Source: Endocalyx cinctus (taxonomy: Eukaryota; Ascomycota; Sordariomycetes; Amphisphaeriales; Apiosporaceae). Taken from it: a DNA stretch of 64,000 bases. Under the pieces are notes generated by a model. The model made no database searches, was not told where the DNA came from, and saw only the letters and a list, made by a program, of their open reading frames with translations. Positions 21,195 through 32,604 of this stretch are shown in pieces. The translations under genes were made by a program, and so were the position numbers. Location: contig BCKC01000001.1 of NCBI GenBank assembly GCA_001600455.1, positions 3,312,441 through 3,376,440 on the forward strand. The letters run 5' to 3'. Each line of letters starts with the position of its first letter. Position 1 is the first letter of the stretch.

Positions 21195-23887
21195 TTACTT
21201 CATGGGGTCGTAAACGCGGTCCTTAATGTATCTGGTCAAGGCGACGTCACCCCATTCTTCCCATTCGACCCACTGTTCTTCGGGAAGAGTGCTGACGCCG
21301 TCTCGGCGAGCGGCCTTCATGACCTCGCGAGCGACGACGACGCTGGCGTCGCGCACACGGTCGATGTTGGGGTAGATGAGACCCTTCTGGACTTCCTCGG
21401 CGTTCAAAGATTCCGAGAGCGAGGAGGCGGAGATGTAGACCATCTCATCGGTGACCTTGGAAGCCTTGGCGAGGATGGCACCCAGACCGAGACCGGGGAA
21501 GACGTAGACGTTGTTACCCTGGTTGGGCCAGTAGGTGACGGCACCGTCGGCGTTCTTGACGGAGAAAGGTGCGAAGGGCGAGCCGGAGGCGAAGATGACG
21601 GTGCCTTCGGTCCAGTGGACGGCTTGCTCGAAAGTACACTCGGCCTTGGTAAGGGGGTTGCTGAGAGGGAAGAGTATGGGTCGTCGGCCGGAGCCACCGG
21701 CATCGACCGAGGCCTTGAGAGCGCGGACGACCGACTCGGTGAAAACACCGAAAGTAGCGGTCAGACCAACGAGGGCCGAAGGGCGAACGTACTCGATGAC
21801 CTCTTCCAGGGTACGGAACTGGTGGCCATTGTTATCGGAGCGAGAGAAGTACTTCTTGTGCTCGGGAAGCTTGTCACCACGGTCGTTCGTGACGAGACCC
21901 TTGGTGTCAACGAGCCAGAACTTATCTTTGGCGGCCTGCTCGGAGAGACCGCGACGAGTGTAGTATTCGACCATCTGCTTGGCGACACCGACACCGGCGG
22001 AACCGGCGCCCATGAAGACAAGGCGCTGCTCTTCTATCGGGACACCGGAGAGGTTCACGGCACCAATGTAACTAGGATATTGTTAGCATGTACAGTCAAG
22101 TAGTGGGTTAAGACTGAACCAAAAAGCACTTACCCAGCCAACACGACGGCACCAGTACCCTGGATATCATCGTTGAAGCACTTGTACTGGTTGCGGTATC
22201 GCGACAAGTAGTTGAAGGCCTTCTCGGTCTCGAAGTCCTCAAACTGAACGAACATGTTGGGGTAGACGTCGGCGACAGCCTCCATGAACTCGTCCATGAA
22301 TTCCTGGGCTACCTGAGGCGAAGGACGCCTGGCACGGAGACCCAAGTACAGAGGGTCCTTGAGGTTACCCTCGTTGGCCGTACCGGTGTCGAGGACGATG
22401 GGGAGGGTCTTCTCGGGGTGGATACCGGCCGCGCCAGTGTACAGAGCCAACTTCCCGATCTAGTAGGTGCGGTCAGCCACAATGCGCACGGTAAACAAAC
22501 AAAAAAAAAAAAAGACAAGTTAAATCTGTACTTACGGAAATCCCCACACCATTGACTCCAAGGTCACCCAAGCCCAAAATGCGGGAACCGTCAGTTACTA
22601 CGCAAATCTCGGGGTTGGGGTAAGGCCAGTTTCGGAGAATAGTCCGGATTGATTTTCGCTGCTTAATCGAAATGTACAATGCTTCAGGACGAGTGTACAA
22701 GGTGGAATACTGGAGACAGACATCGCCGATGGTCGGGGTGTAGACCAAGGGCATGAGTTCGCGGACGTTGTCTATGAGAACGCGATAGAACAAGTCAAGG
22801 TTCTGAGCCTTGAGAGAGGACAGATACAGGTACTTGTCTATCGGGGTCGGTCTCGAGTTGATCATTTTCATGCATCGAGCGACCTGAGTCTCGGCGCTCT
22901 CCATGGCGTGAGGGATTAAACCGGTCAGGTTTTTAGAGACACGTTCTTCAGGTGTGAAAGACAAGCCTTTAGGGGGAAAAAAAAGGTAATGGTTAGTATG
23001 ATGGTTGGGCGAAGCTAGTCTAGTCAAATGGTGGGATAACATGTGCGTGTGTATGTGTGTATATATATAAGAAGAATAATAATAAGCATACCTTTGTTCC
23101 AAAGAGGTTCGCGCAAGACTTGGTAACCTCCGGCGGCGGACTGGGGGACATAGTCCGTGGTGCGGTATTGGTGAACCTCGCCGTAGTGGTCCTGGGCGTA
23201 ACCTCGGAGTCCGTCTAGTGCGGCCATTTTCATTTGTTCTTCAATTACTGATAGATCTACAGAGGACATTGGGTTCAAAGAAGAAGTCCGACGTTGTAAC
23301 GATAAAGACAAGCGTTTACTGGAAACGGAAGAATGGGAAGAACGAGCGGAAATGACAGAAGCTGGAGAGGATGACCGAGGGGTAGATATATCTGAACTGG
23401 CGGTACTGTATATGTTGTACGCCATTGGACGTGTCGGGGTACGAGCTAATAAGCAGCAATAGGATCTTAGACCGGGGTTGGGTCCACTAGTTTGTCCGAA
23501 GCATGCAGGTAATAATAATTGCGAGTATGGAGAAGCGGCGGAAAAATAGGTAGAGGAGGAAGAAGAAGGAGATTGGCTTTCTCGAATGTCACTACCAGTA
23601 GTGTTACGAGGGAAAAGTCCGGGACAGGAAATCAAAGAAGATGGAGACGGATAATTTAATGGAAGGTGGTTAACGTTTGGATTAGTAATAGGAGTAGAAA
23701 GAAGTCCGGAAGATTTGATGGCATCTGTCGTCGTACTGAATTTAGGTCGTCCAAAGTTTGGAGAAAATTTCACAAACTGGACGGGCGTAGGATGACTTCT
23801 TAATGAATGGGACGATTGCCCACGGCCCCCTTGCTTTGATCGAGATGTTCTGGTGCCGATGATACCAAAACCTGGCCCTTTTGCCAT
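21195..23887 (-). CDS. mae1: Malic enzyme (NAD(P)-dependent), probably mitochondrial
   Basis: Converts malate to pyruvate and CO2. Exons 23092-23887, 22536-22966, 22134-22459 and 21195-22071 (read right to left) give 809 residues. Key blocks: VYTPTIGDVC (catalytic Tyr341), GLGDLGVNGVGIS-IGKLALYTG (Lys412, split by intron 2), FEDF (metal ligands Glu483, Asp484), CFNDDIQGTGAVVLAG (Asp507), and the Rossmann motif FMGAGSAGVGVAKQ (about 537-548). The family core begins near residue 215. The first about 200 residues are an unusual Ser/Pro/Arg-rich extension almost free of acidic residues for the first 55, which looks like a mitochondrial presequence. Met155 (codon at 23423-23425) is an alternative start that would give about 655 residues, close to the usual length. 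Cofactor preference cannot be read from sequence. Confidence 0.95.
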
Positions 23888-24517
23888 AACTTACACGGAG
23901 TTCTGTTTAATTGTAATAAGCTGTGACAGGGGGGTTTTTGTGTGGTTTCGTTCGAGTTTCAAAAAAAAAAGGGTCCTGATTACGGGGGTTTAGTAAATTG
24001 TATTAAGGGTGTGTGAAAGTATGGTCTATACCGGTAAGTTACGGAACGATAATAAGAAAAAAAAAATTAAAATAAAATACAGTAAAATAATAAGAAACAA
24101 AAATAATGAAATTTCACCAGGGGGAATAAGGGTCGAAGGAGGGGGGTGAGAACCAGTATTCTTCCCCTTCCTTCACTGAATCCTAAAGGTTACCTCTTTT
24201 TTTTTTCTCCCCAGGTGAAAGGATACCTACGCGTATGAACAGTGACATGCAAAGTTGTAACTATTTTGAAATTCAAGGTTATCCTTACCTTATGGTATGT
24301 ACATACAAATGAAATTGGAGATAATTGGAGATGTTAAATTATGTACGTATGTATATGGAAATGTATATTCCAAGAAAGGAAATCAACTGATGAGAAGTTC
24401 GAGAATTCGAGATTTTGAGAATTGAGAAATTGGAGAAATGGAAAATTCTAATTGAATGTGATCACACGAGGATAGAAGGTGGCCTCGCCAATCTCCGACT
24501 TTTCTTCTTCTCCAAAC

Positions 24518-24525
<8 letters not shown>

Positions 24526-24556
<31 letters not shown>
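24526..24556. repeat. (TA)n microsatellite
   Basis: About 15 TA dinucleotides in a row, followed by a short T run, some 640 bases upstream of the malic enzyme start codon. Confidence 0.9.
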
Positions 24557-24559
<3 letters not shown>

Positions 24560-24911
24560 TTTACATTTCCATTATATTTTCTTTCTAAATCTTACATTAC
24601 TTGTACATAGGACATACATACATACATACCTAGGTACACGTAAAGTATTCAAAGTACCGCTATAATATCAATAAATGAATTATAATAGGTAATAAAAGTA
24701 ACCAAAATGGAGGATATACCTTGAAAGGACGAAAATTTTGTTGGGTCTTTTTTCCCCATTAACGGCGCCGGGAACTACCGTAGTAAGATACCAAAAAAGT
24801 TAGAAAGGTCCTTTGCTAGTCATTATTTTCGTGGACTACAACCAACCGGGAGTTTTGATATCCATTCTGCCATTATATACTTGTATTCATATGATATTCT
24901 ATACCCATATT

Positions 24912-24932
24912 AAAAAAAAAAAAAAAAAAAAA
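24912..24932. repeat. Poly(A) run
   Basis: About 21 consecutive A in non-coding DNA. A similar run of about 22 lies at 25330-25351. Confidence 0.85.
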
Positions 24933-27272
24933 CGATAATATACCATGTTATAGTATAACGGTACATCTTATGATGGATATGGATATACGTAGGTACACTA
25001 CGATGTATTATGTAGAGATGAGATGAATACGACTTATCCCATCTCCCTCCTTCTCTTTCTCTCTCTCCAAGTTACCTCCCTAGCTACCTTGAATTCTGGA
25101 ATTGCTGTTTTCTATACCGAATTTATCCTTGTATCCAAAGTCAAACTAACCTAACCGTACGTACAAGTATGAATCATAAGTAAGCTATCTTACTCCGTTC
25201 TCGGTCGAAACCTGTGAAGCACGTCGGCATCATCAGCGCATTAGTTTGAGTAGCACGAGATAACAATAGTTGAATTGAGTTTAGTTAGTGACAATATTGA
25301 CCGTTCCCCAACACATAGCGTAGAATACCAAAAAAAAAAAAAAAAAAAAAATCAACGGGAGCAACGGGCAATAAACAAATGGGGAAACCGATCACCACCC
25401 AAAAACGGAAAACCCATTTTTGAAAAGGTCTTACACGCCTTTTTCCGACTCTTGATTGGCTTACGCTTTCATTACTGTACTACTTACTTTCGAATATCGT
25501 GACATTTTCCGCCTATTTTTATTGATGACCGTCTTACTGAAATTCTATTCTCGTTTTTTTTTTTTAAAAAAAATCCTTTCTTATCGTGATCATAAGACGA
25601 TACATTCCAAGCCGCCAAGTAAAAATAGTACGCATAAATTAATTCTTGTCGTCCCTAGGATGAACGACGAGTCACCGTGGGGGATCATACTACCTACGCT
25701 ACACACGCAACCCAAGGGTAAGGGTTTATCAGGTGATAGCGCCACGGCACAGAGCTACCCATCGAGGGCCAAGACAGTAAGGTACTGTGTAAGGGGGGAG
25801 AGAGAGAGAGAAAAAAAAAAAGTTTTTACATATTGACGAACGGCGATAGGTTTCTACGGACGATCTACACTTAGATGGTGGAATAGTCTGGAACTCCAAC
25901 CCGAATAGCAATCTCCGCCTATGGGGTTCCAGCCTTTCAAACTTCGACCTATATGTACGACACTATTGTCCGTGAGGTCCGATCCTGTTACCTTCGTGAT
26001 ATTCCATTACACTAAATCTTTATCAAGGGGGGGGTACATAAAATAGTAGATAAATAGATAATACTTACGTACCGTATCCAAATAATTATCAATCGAGTCC
26101 GGCTGACTTTGTATAACCCCCCCTGCGGTCAAGGAACTATGTAAAAGAACTTTTGAAATTTCATGACAAACAGAAAATCCAAAGAAGCGAATGTTTCTCC
26201 AACTCAATTTTAGCCTTCTTATTTATTAGAGGAGTTCCGCTACCCCCAGATTTACTATACTAGGTAGGCTTGTCCTTTAATAAAATAAGTCAACTAACCT
26301 AAGGAAATCCATCGGAAACCAAGGCCCTTTGTGTGTTTTGACGCGTACCCGTCGACGTTTCTTATCCTTAACGCAGTAAACTTGATGAAACAAGTGTTCG
26401 TTCCGATTCTTTCTTTCCTGTCTTGGGGCTGAAAAGTACCTGACTTAAACCTCCTAACCTAACTCTGCTTGGTGTAGAAGATCCTCCCCCCCCAGAAAGG
26501 ACCCCTGTTGCCCTGGTATTTGCTTCAGCCTGCCAAGAAGTATGCCCAAAAGAGGAAAAAAAAAACCGATCCAAGGTGCCACGCGAGCGATCCACTAATG
26601 AGACCCGACTTCACCCGACTTTCTGGGACCAACTAAATAATACAACCCTAGGAAGGGAAAGGGTCTGCAGCTGCCCAACTTGTAATGCGTACGGAATAGT
26701 ACCCTGTAATACACAGTACAATGCGTTGCCGAGTCGAAGGAGGGCAGGATTTACCGTACATCCCACCTCCATCGACGTTCCTACCTTTACTATGACGATC
26801 TCAGTATATCACGAAAAAAAAAAAATACTCTTTTTTATTTTTAATTTTGGGTATTGCTAAATGGAGAACCTTTGAAGAAACCTTCGAAACAGTAATTTCT
26901 AATGAAGTTCGGGAAAATACGTTTTCTACATGTCCGGATATACAAAAGAGCCCGAGGTAAGAAAGGAGGATCCAAACCGTGTAGGATCTCGTAATACGAC
27001 ATCAATATTTTTTTTTTTTTTTTTTAATAACTTAGTAGGATTAAGAATTCCATGTTCCTTTTTTTTTTTTTTTCTACAAGTAATTTCCCAGTGCTGGAGA
27101 CGATTCCTCGTTCTAGAATAACCAAGGATTCGTTATCCCAGTTATACTAGATCCCGTATAGCGTTTAAGTCCAAGTGTAGTGCAGTGTGTAAGGCGATCA
27201 ATTTGGGGTTCATTGTTTTGCATCACGGTTTGATGAACCGCCGGGCGTTCAATGCCGCTTATACCTCCCTCG

Positions 27273-27298
27273 CCCCCCCCCCCCCCCCCCCCCCCCCC
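27273..27298. repeat. 26-bp poly(C) run
   Basis: Uninterrupted run of about 26 C. Long poly(dC:dG) tracts are much rarer in genomes than poly(dA:dT). The minus strand is poly(G), able to form quadruplexes, and the + strand could form an i-motif. No gene is attached to it. Confidence 0.9.
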
Positions 27299-28283
27299 AC
27301 ACTTTCACACCAATGTATCATGATTCTTTTTTGTTCGGCGAGAGAGAGAGAGTTCGGCAAGCAAATCCGCTATTTCATTGGGAAGTTGAAACGCTCGTGT
27401 TTATTTCCAACCGTGATGTTACTACACGCGCAAAGCAAAAACAAGCCCATCGTTATGCGCCTCGGTTTCGACCTTTCGCCACACCGTCCAATCTCATACA
27501 ACCTGTTTGCGCCGCTCTCGCGTGATATGTCTGTTCACTTACTGTGACTTATAGATCTCGAGATCATTAAATGTGACTTCCTCAAACGTAGGCGCCCCCG
27601 AACCTGACAATTCTCTGATAGCAAATCAAAAGCCTACTTTCGTAGCATGGCATATTATCTATTGTAGGATTGCCCCGAAGCCCGGTCCGAATGAAGCATC
27701 ATGCCGCAGGGCCACGAGGTGAACCGTGGACAAGCTTGATAGGATTCGTCGCATCTTTTTTTTTTTTTTTTTTTTTTATACCGGGAGATCGGCAGAGAGA
27801 AATCATTTAATGCATGCATGCAAAATAGCCGTTTCATCATCCCACGTATCACCACGGCGTCTCAAATTTTAGATATACGTTAAAAAATCTCTCTTGGCTC
27901 TTGAGCTTGTTCTGTCTTGTCCCTTCGGTACCGCCAACCGAAAACAGTCGCCACAAGATTCATTTTTCAGATCTGATGGAGCCGCATACTTACACAGTAG
28001 GTTAGCTAGCTACGCTACACCGGCCTTCATCCATCTCAAACGACCACGTACGCACATTCTCCATCTTATGTTTGTTCGTGGGGGGGAAGTTCGACCGTCA
28101 TAGTATACCAGAACAAGCCGTCACATCCGTGCGAGTATTCTTGTTGATACGAACTAGTACCTGTACCAACGATACGCCGTGGCTGGATATGACGATAAAA
28201 CCTAGATGAGCGATCACCCGCTATCGCCACTAAAAAGAGACATATTATTTGATCGGCAGCCGATGTGCGAAAGGATAAGTAAG

Positions 28284-28310
28284 GTCAGTCAGTCAGTCAG
28301 TCAGTCAGTC
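28284..28310. repeat. (GTCA)n microsatellite
   Basis: Six and three-quarter perfect copies of GTCA, in non-coding sequence. Confidence 0.9.
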
Positions 28311-30080
28311 GCGTAAGCCCAATCAAGGCCGAAATTGGCTGGGTTGCATCCTCCTGTAAATGCGGCTAAATATACGACGGAGCAGCGAATCGCAACTCCG
28401 ATATGCGTAGGCGTGTGCGGCGAGTGGTGAGTGGTGAGTGTGTGTGAGAGTGAGAGAGAGAGGGCGTATGTGTGTGATGTCCTATGTTGCTGAGCTCAGC
28501 AAATTTCCTTCTCACATGCACGAAGCGCGAGGACGAAAGCCACGTCATCGGGATTATTCGGAAAATGCGTCAGCCATATCGTCTACCGTGTGCCATGTAT
28601 TATACTATTACACAGGCATAAGCGCTATTGCCCCTTTCCCTCCATCCCCGAGAAAATTTCGTTCGGTCAAGGAGATAGAGGCGGTAGAGATGATTCGTCG
28701 CGCGAGCTGCTCGCTCATATCTCCCCATCTCGCAGGTCTCGCGTTGGGATTTTACGTTGTTGGGATTTCGTTTAAGAAAAAAAAAAAAACTTTTAATATT
28801 AGCTTAACTTTCACCTCTCACCGCATTACCCGTGCGTGCGTAACTATTCGTCCGAGATAGCGACCTCGTCCTTTTGCATAACGGGGTTCGGCCTTACACC
28901 TCAAGAAGGTATGATTGATATGTTAATGATAAGTGCTAATTTCCCTCCCCCCCTTTCTTTATTTTTCCAATTCCTGTTCGGTCTCATCGTCCGCTGCCGT
29001 GTAGCACACTACCGTCTCCCTCAACAATCCGCCTTTTTTTTTTTTTGGTGAGCCATGATCATTGCATCCCTCGTTATGCCGTCATGCTCTCATCACCCTC
29101 TTCAAGAGGCGGAGGAAGGAGATCAATCCCAATCACAAAAAGGCTCGTTCTTTGCGTTTCCCAGGTCCTAGGCTTGGTAGGACATTGGCATGATACGGTC
29201 TCATCTCCGTCCATTGGTTAACTCGAAAATCCAACCTTTGGGGAACCGAGCAAATGCCGGAGTCGTAAAACTATGCCGGTCAGACATATCTTGATATGGG
29301 AATAAATAGTACGGCCTCGTAGATGCACATAAGCCAACATGCATTTCCAGCCAGAACGATAATGTGTGCACTATCCTATCGTTGAAAGGCGTTCTAGAAA
29401 CATTCAAGCCCGATGTTGTAGAATGTCGAGGAGAGAACGTAGGCCATCTATTCCCCATGGGCAGAATGAACTGGGGAGGAAAGGAAGCAACGGGGATAGA
29501 AGAATATGGGTTGAGGTTTTTCTCCCCCTCAAAAAAACCCGTTAAGCATCCGACGGTATATCCAGTTCAAAGTGAGTTGACACACTGCAAGCAAATACGA
29601 GAGACACCTACGCGTTTTGCCTCTTCGAGATAACTTGCGCTCTTTAGTCGTGTCAAGAGTGATATATTCCTCTAGTTCAAGGCGCCGCTTACTTTAGGTC
29701 ACTCTCTACCCATCCGCTCATACTTTGCGATTTCAACATCATCTCTACAGGACGGTCGCATTTCTATCAGAAGGATTTCAGTAGCTGTAGCGGGTCTTAC
29801 TGTGAAGCACATCGTCAAGGCGAGTAAATCAATGGTTTACTCTAATTATTTATTCAGTTTCTATCCAAAGTAATATCGGTAAGCAAACCTGCAGTAACTA
29901 ATAGGTATTGATATAATTAGGGTCCAGAGAGGACCCGTCGCCCTAAACCAAGCCCTAATCTTTCCTTTTTTCGACCCGCCAACCAACCCTATGACATATA
30001 GCACAATACGCTACACTACACGGGTTATAAAATCGAAGTAATAAAAAAAAAGAAATAGTAGCTATTATTCAGAATAATAC

Positions 30081-30096
30081 CAAAAAAAAAAGTTTT
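30081..30096 (-). terminator. RNA polymerase III T-run terminator of the tRNA-Arg gene
   Basis: On the minus strand, a short T stretch and then about ten more T follow within five to twenty bases of the tRNA 3' end, as expected for Pol III termination. Confidence 0.6.
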
Positions 30097-30100
30097 TACA

Positions 30101-30181
30101 CGACCCAGCGAGGACTCGAACCCCGAATCCCCAGAGATCTTCAACCGAAATCTGATATCCTAACCATTGGACCACTAGGCC
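30101..30181 (-). tRNA. tRNA-Arg (anticodon UCG) with 8-nt intron
   Basis: Read on the minus strand, the 81 bases fold into a full cloverleaf. The acceptor GGCCTAG pairs with CTGGGTC (two G-U pairs), followed by discriminator G. The D arm is GTCC/GGAT with loop AATGGTTA. The T arm is CGGGG/CCTCG with loop TTCGAGT, and the variable loop has 5 nt. The anticodon stem TCAGA/TCTGG forms only if eight bases (TTGAAGAT) are removed after position 37, the standard nuclear tRNA intron site. The mature loop is then TTTCGGC, with anticodon TCG, reading CGA. Without the intron the length is exactly 73. A T-run after the 3' end (minus strand, about 30081-30096) serves as the RNA polymerase III terminator. 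Confidence 0.88.
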
Positions 30182-30651
30182 ATCAAGTTTAGCTTGTGTA
30201 AGGGATGTTTGCCACTTGAGTGGGTGTTATTGAAAATTTTTCACTCTTATTAAAATATATAGCTTCTATACCAAATAGCCAACTGATTAAGGCATAATCA
30301 AATATCATATCATCTAAATAACATTACACCCTGGTGTCACCAAGGACATTTCGTTATTTTCAATGTATATTATTTTTCTTGTGAACAAATCCTGTACACA
30401 TGTACCATGTGGCCTAAGTATTGATCCTATTCCAAGCCATAAACTTCTCACTTCTTCTATCTATATTATAAACCTAAAGGATATATCTAAAAAGTCTGCC
30501 CAAGATGCTATCGCTCAGCTGAGACTTGTTTCTATAATTTATTGTTGTATGCATCCCTTGACTTGTTCCCGTGTGTAGCCCAATGATGTTTAGCACCTTG
30601 CACAGCTGTTACAAAGGCCACGAAAAAAAAAAAAAAAAGAAACTCATCCAT
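30182..30651. other. Spacer between the tRNA and the transporter gene
   Basis: About 470 bases, A/T-rich, with an A run at about 30622-30637 just beyond the transporter stop codon. No gene seen. It holds the 3' region of the transporter and the upstream flank of the tRNA. Confidence 0.6.
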
Positions 30652-32604
30652 CTAAGCCCTCTTTCCTTCTTTTTCATCGTCGGCATCGCTCCCTCCCCTC
30701 AAAGATCTAGATCTTAAACCTAAATTCCCTTCCTCCGCCAACCTCTCCTCGCCCCGATCCATCAACAACGCATTATTCCCCGTTGTCGCCGCCCTTCCGC
30801 TACCATCTTCACGCCCCTCCCCGCCGCCTATACCCTCCATCGTAAAAGGGGAAGCGGTCGGCGCGTCCAGCGCGGCGAGCTCCTCGGGCGCGAAGCAGCG
30901 AGGCAGGAGCGCCGCGCGGACGGGTATCAGCGCGAGGATGCAGACGGGGAACCCCACGGCCGCGACGGTCTGGGTGACGGCGAAGGTGGCGCCGAACCCG
31001 ACCAGCTCGGCCGCGACGAAGGCCCAGACGGCGGCCCGCCGGCAGTCCCGGAGCGGGTGGTCCGCCGGCGTGAGCGCGGCGTCCCGCGCGAGGAAGATGA
31101 GCTTGGCCGTGATCCCGTTCGCCTGCAGCGCCTGGAAGCCCATGATGAAGAAGAGGCCGGCGAGGACCGCCTGCGGCACGAGGTGGAGCACGATGAGCAG
31201 CGGGCCCGTCGCCGTGCCGAGCGTGAGGAGACCTTGCGCGAGGTTCGAGAGCCGCTGCTCTACCACGTGCATCCTCTTGTACTCGTACTTTTTACTAGTA
31301 GCGGTACCGCCCTTCTCGTCGTTATGATCCGGGCTGTCGTCGTGCGTTACCACCTTCGTCACGCACAGGGATTCGGTATGGAAGGGAGCCTGGGGTATGA
31401 GGCCGTTAGGGAAAGGCAATCCCAAAAGGCCCGCGACGCCGGTGGTGAGGCCGAGGAGGAACAGGTCCCAGTGAAAGCCGGCGGGCTTGCGCAGGGGGAA
31501 CTCGGTGCCCTGGGCGATCAAGGAGGAGACGTTGTGGTCGAACCAGAAGAGGATCGTCAGCAGGACGGCGAACGGCAGGGCCAGGAAGACCTCCCCGACC
31601 GAGATGTCGCGCCAGAAGGGTACGAGCCAGGCGCGGTCCGCCGTCGGCAGGAAGGCCGCGCTCGTCGGCAGCCGCTCGAGATCGATCGATCGCATTCGCC
31701 CGAAGTGCACAAAACCAGTGAAGAAGATCACCGTCAGAGGCGTCCCGTAGTCCTTGAGGAAGACCCGTACAGGGTGTCGGAAGAGAGGACCCCCGCCCAG
31801 CTCTCCGCACGCGTACGCGATCATGAAGACGAGTAGGGCGACGGCTATCGAGAGGTAGAACGGCGCTTCGTTTCCGAACCTCTCCAGTACCTGGATTCCC
31901 TTCTGAAGATAGATGAAAGCGACGTAGAACCCGAAAATGTCGCAAGGGAATCGCGTCACGTACTTGAGCCAGTTGCACGAGTTCGTGATGGCTAGGATCC
32001 AGTGCAGGATAAGAGACCATATACCGATCCAGCACATAAAGGCGAGGTAATTAGTCCCCGTTGGTGTCATAATATCGTAGACAGTACTGGAAAGTGTCAA
32101 TCATAATTAGACTTTCCTTATATCAAGACTATGAGAATGATACGTACTAGTTGAAGACAGTGATAGGACCGGTTACTCCGACGATAACTAATGGCTGACA
32201 AGCAAAGATGGAAAAGACAACGGCGCCGAGGACGGACGATAGGAGTACTTCGTTAACACCAAACTCCATATTCGTCTTGGTGAACATATCAAGGGAGAAG
32301 GCCAACGCAGGCATAATGCTATCGAAGAGTCAGCTATGATATCCTTCAACATAACTAGATAAATCATAAAAAGCACATGAACTTACTTTGCAAAATACAT
32401 ATAAACCGTCGCTGGCACGACGCGATAATCCCAGGCGTCGCGCCAGTCGCTCCAATAATAAGGGGCGCGCCGGCGCACGTCGTTGATCATGCCGCGGAAG
32501 AGATGAATCTTCCACCAGGGCTCTTTCCTCGTCTGTCTACCGGCGTTGCCCCCGGTGGTGCTAACAGCACTTTCAACACCGTCGGCATTATTTGAGCGTG
32601 TCAT
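30652..32604 (-). CDS. bor1: BOR1-type anion (borate/bicarbonate-family) transporter
   Basis: Integral plasma-membrane transporter of the HCO3- transporter family (PF00955, SLC4-like), the group that includes yeast Bor1 borate exporter. Exons 32387-32604, 32148-32318 and 30652-32086 (read right to left) give 607 residues; yeast Bor1 has 576. After a hydrophilic head of about 60 residues come many hydrophobic segments. The hallmark CQPLVIVGVTGPITVFN (113-129) lies at the second splice junction, and LFRHPVRVFLKDYGTPLTV and FIMGFQALQANGI match later family blocks. The C-terminal about 80 residues are hydrophilic, Gly/Arg/Asp-rich and probably cytosolic. The last exon is clearly richer in GC than the first two. 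A 13-A run (coding strand) lies about 40 bases upstream of the ATG. Borate as substrate is by analogy. Confidence 0.93.

Larger units (their letters stand above)
23888..30100. other. Gene-poor region of about 6.2 kb
   Basis: No supported protein gene. Scattered open frames (for example 25456-25836, 27185-27547, 28438-28860 and 29364-29633) carry no recognisable domain, and several run through homopolymers. The stretch has a high density of simple sequence: (TA)n at 24526-24556, long A or T runs near 24912, 25330, 27007, 27061 and 27756, a 26-C run at 27273-27298 and (GTCA)n at 28284-28310. The first about 500 bases probably hold the malic enzyme promoter. No terminal inverted repeats, LTR pairs or transposase motifs were seen. 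Confidence 0.55.

Noticed and set aside
10093..23887. Secondary-metabolite cluster (regulator, flavin oxidase, hydrolase)
   Set aside because: No polyketide synthase, NRPS, terpene synthase or P450 is present, and the intervening genes are housekeeping, so co-location is probably incidental.
24912..25351. A runs considered as poly(A) tails of retroposed elements
   Set aside because: No open frame, no target-site duplication and no repeat copy visible next to the runs.
28284..28310. Tandem repeat considered as a possible CRISPR-like array
   Set aside because: Contiguous 4-bp units without spacers in a fungal genome: an ordinary microsatellite.
28438..28860. 140-codon open frame on the + strand
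   Set aside because: It starts inside a TG/AG simple repeat and runs through an A run. No protein motif.
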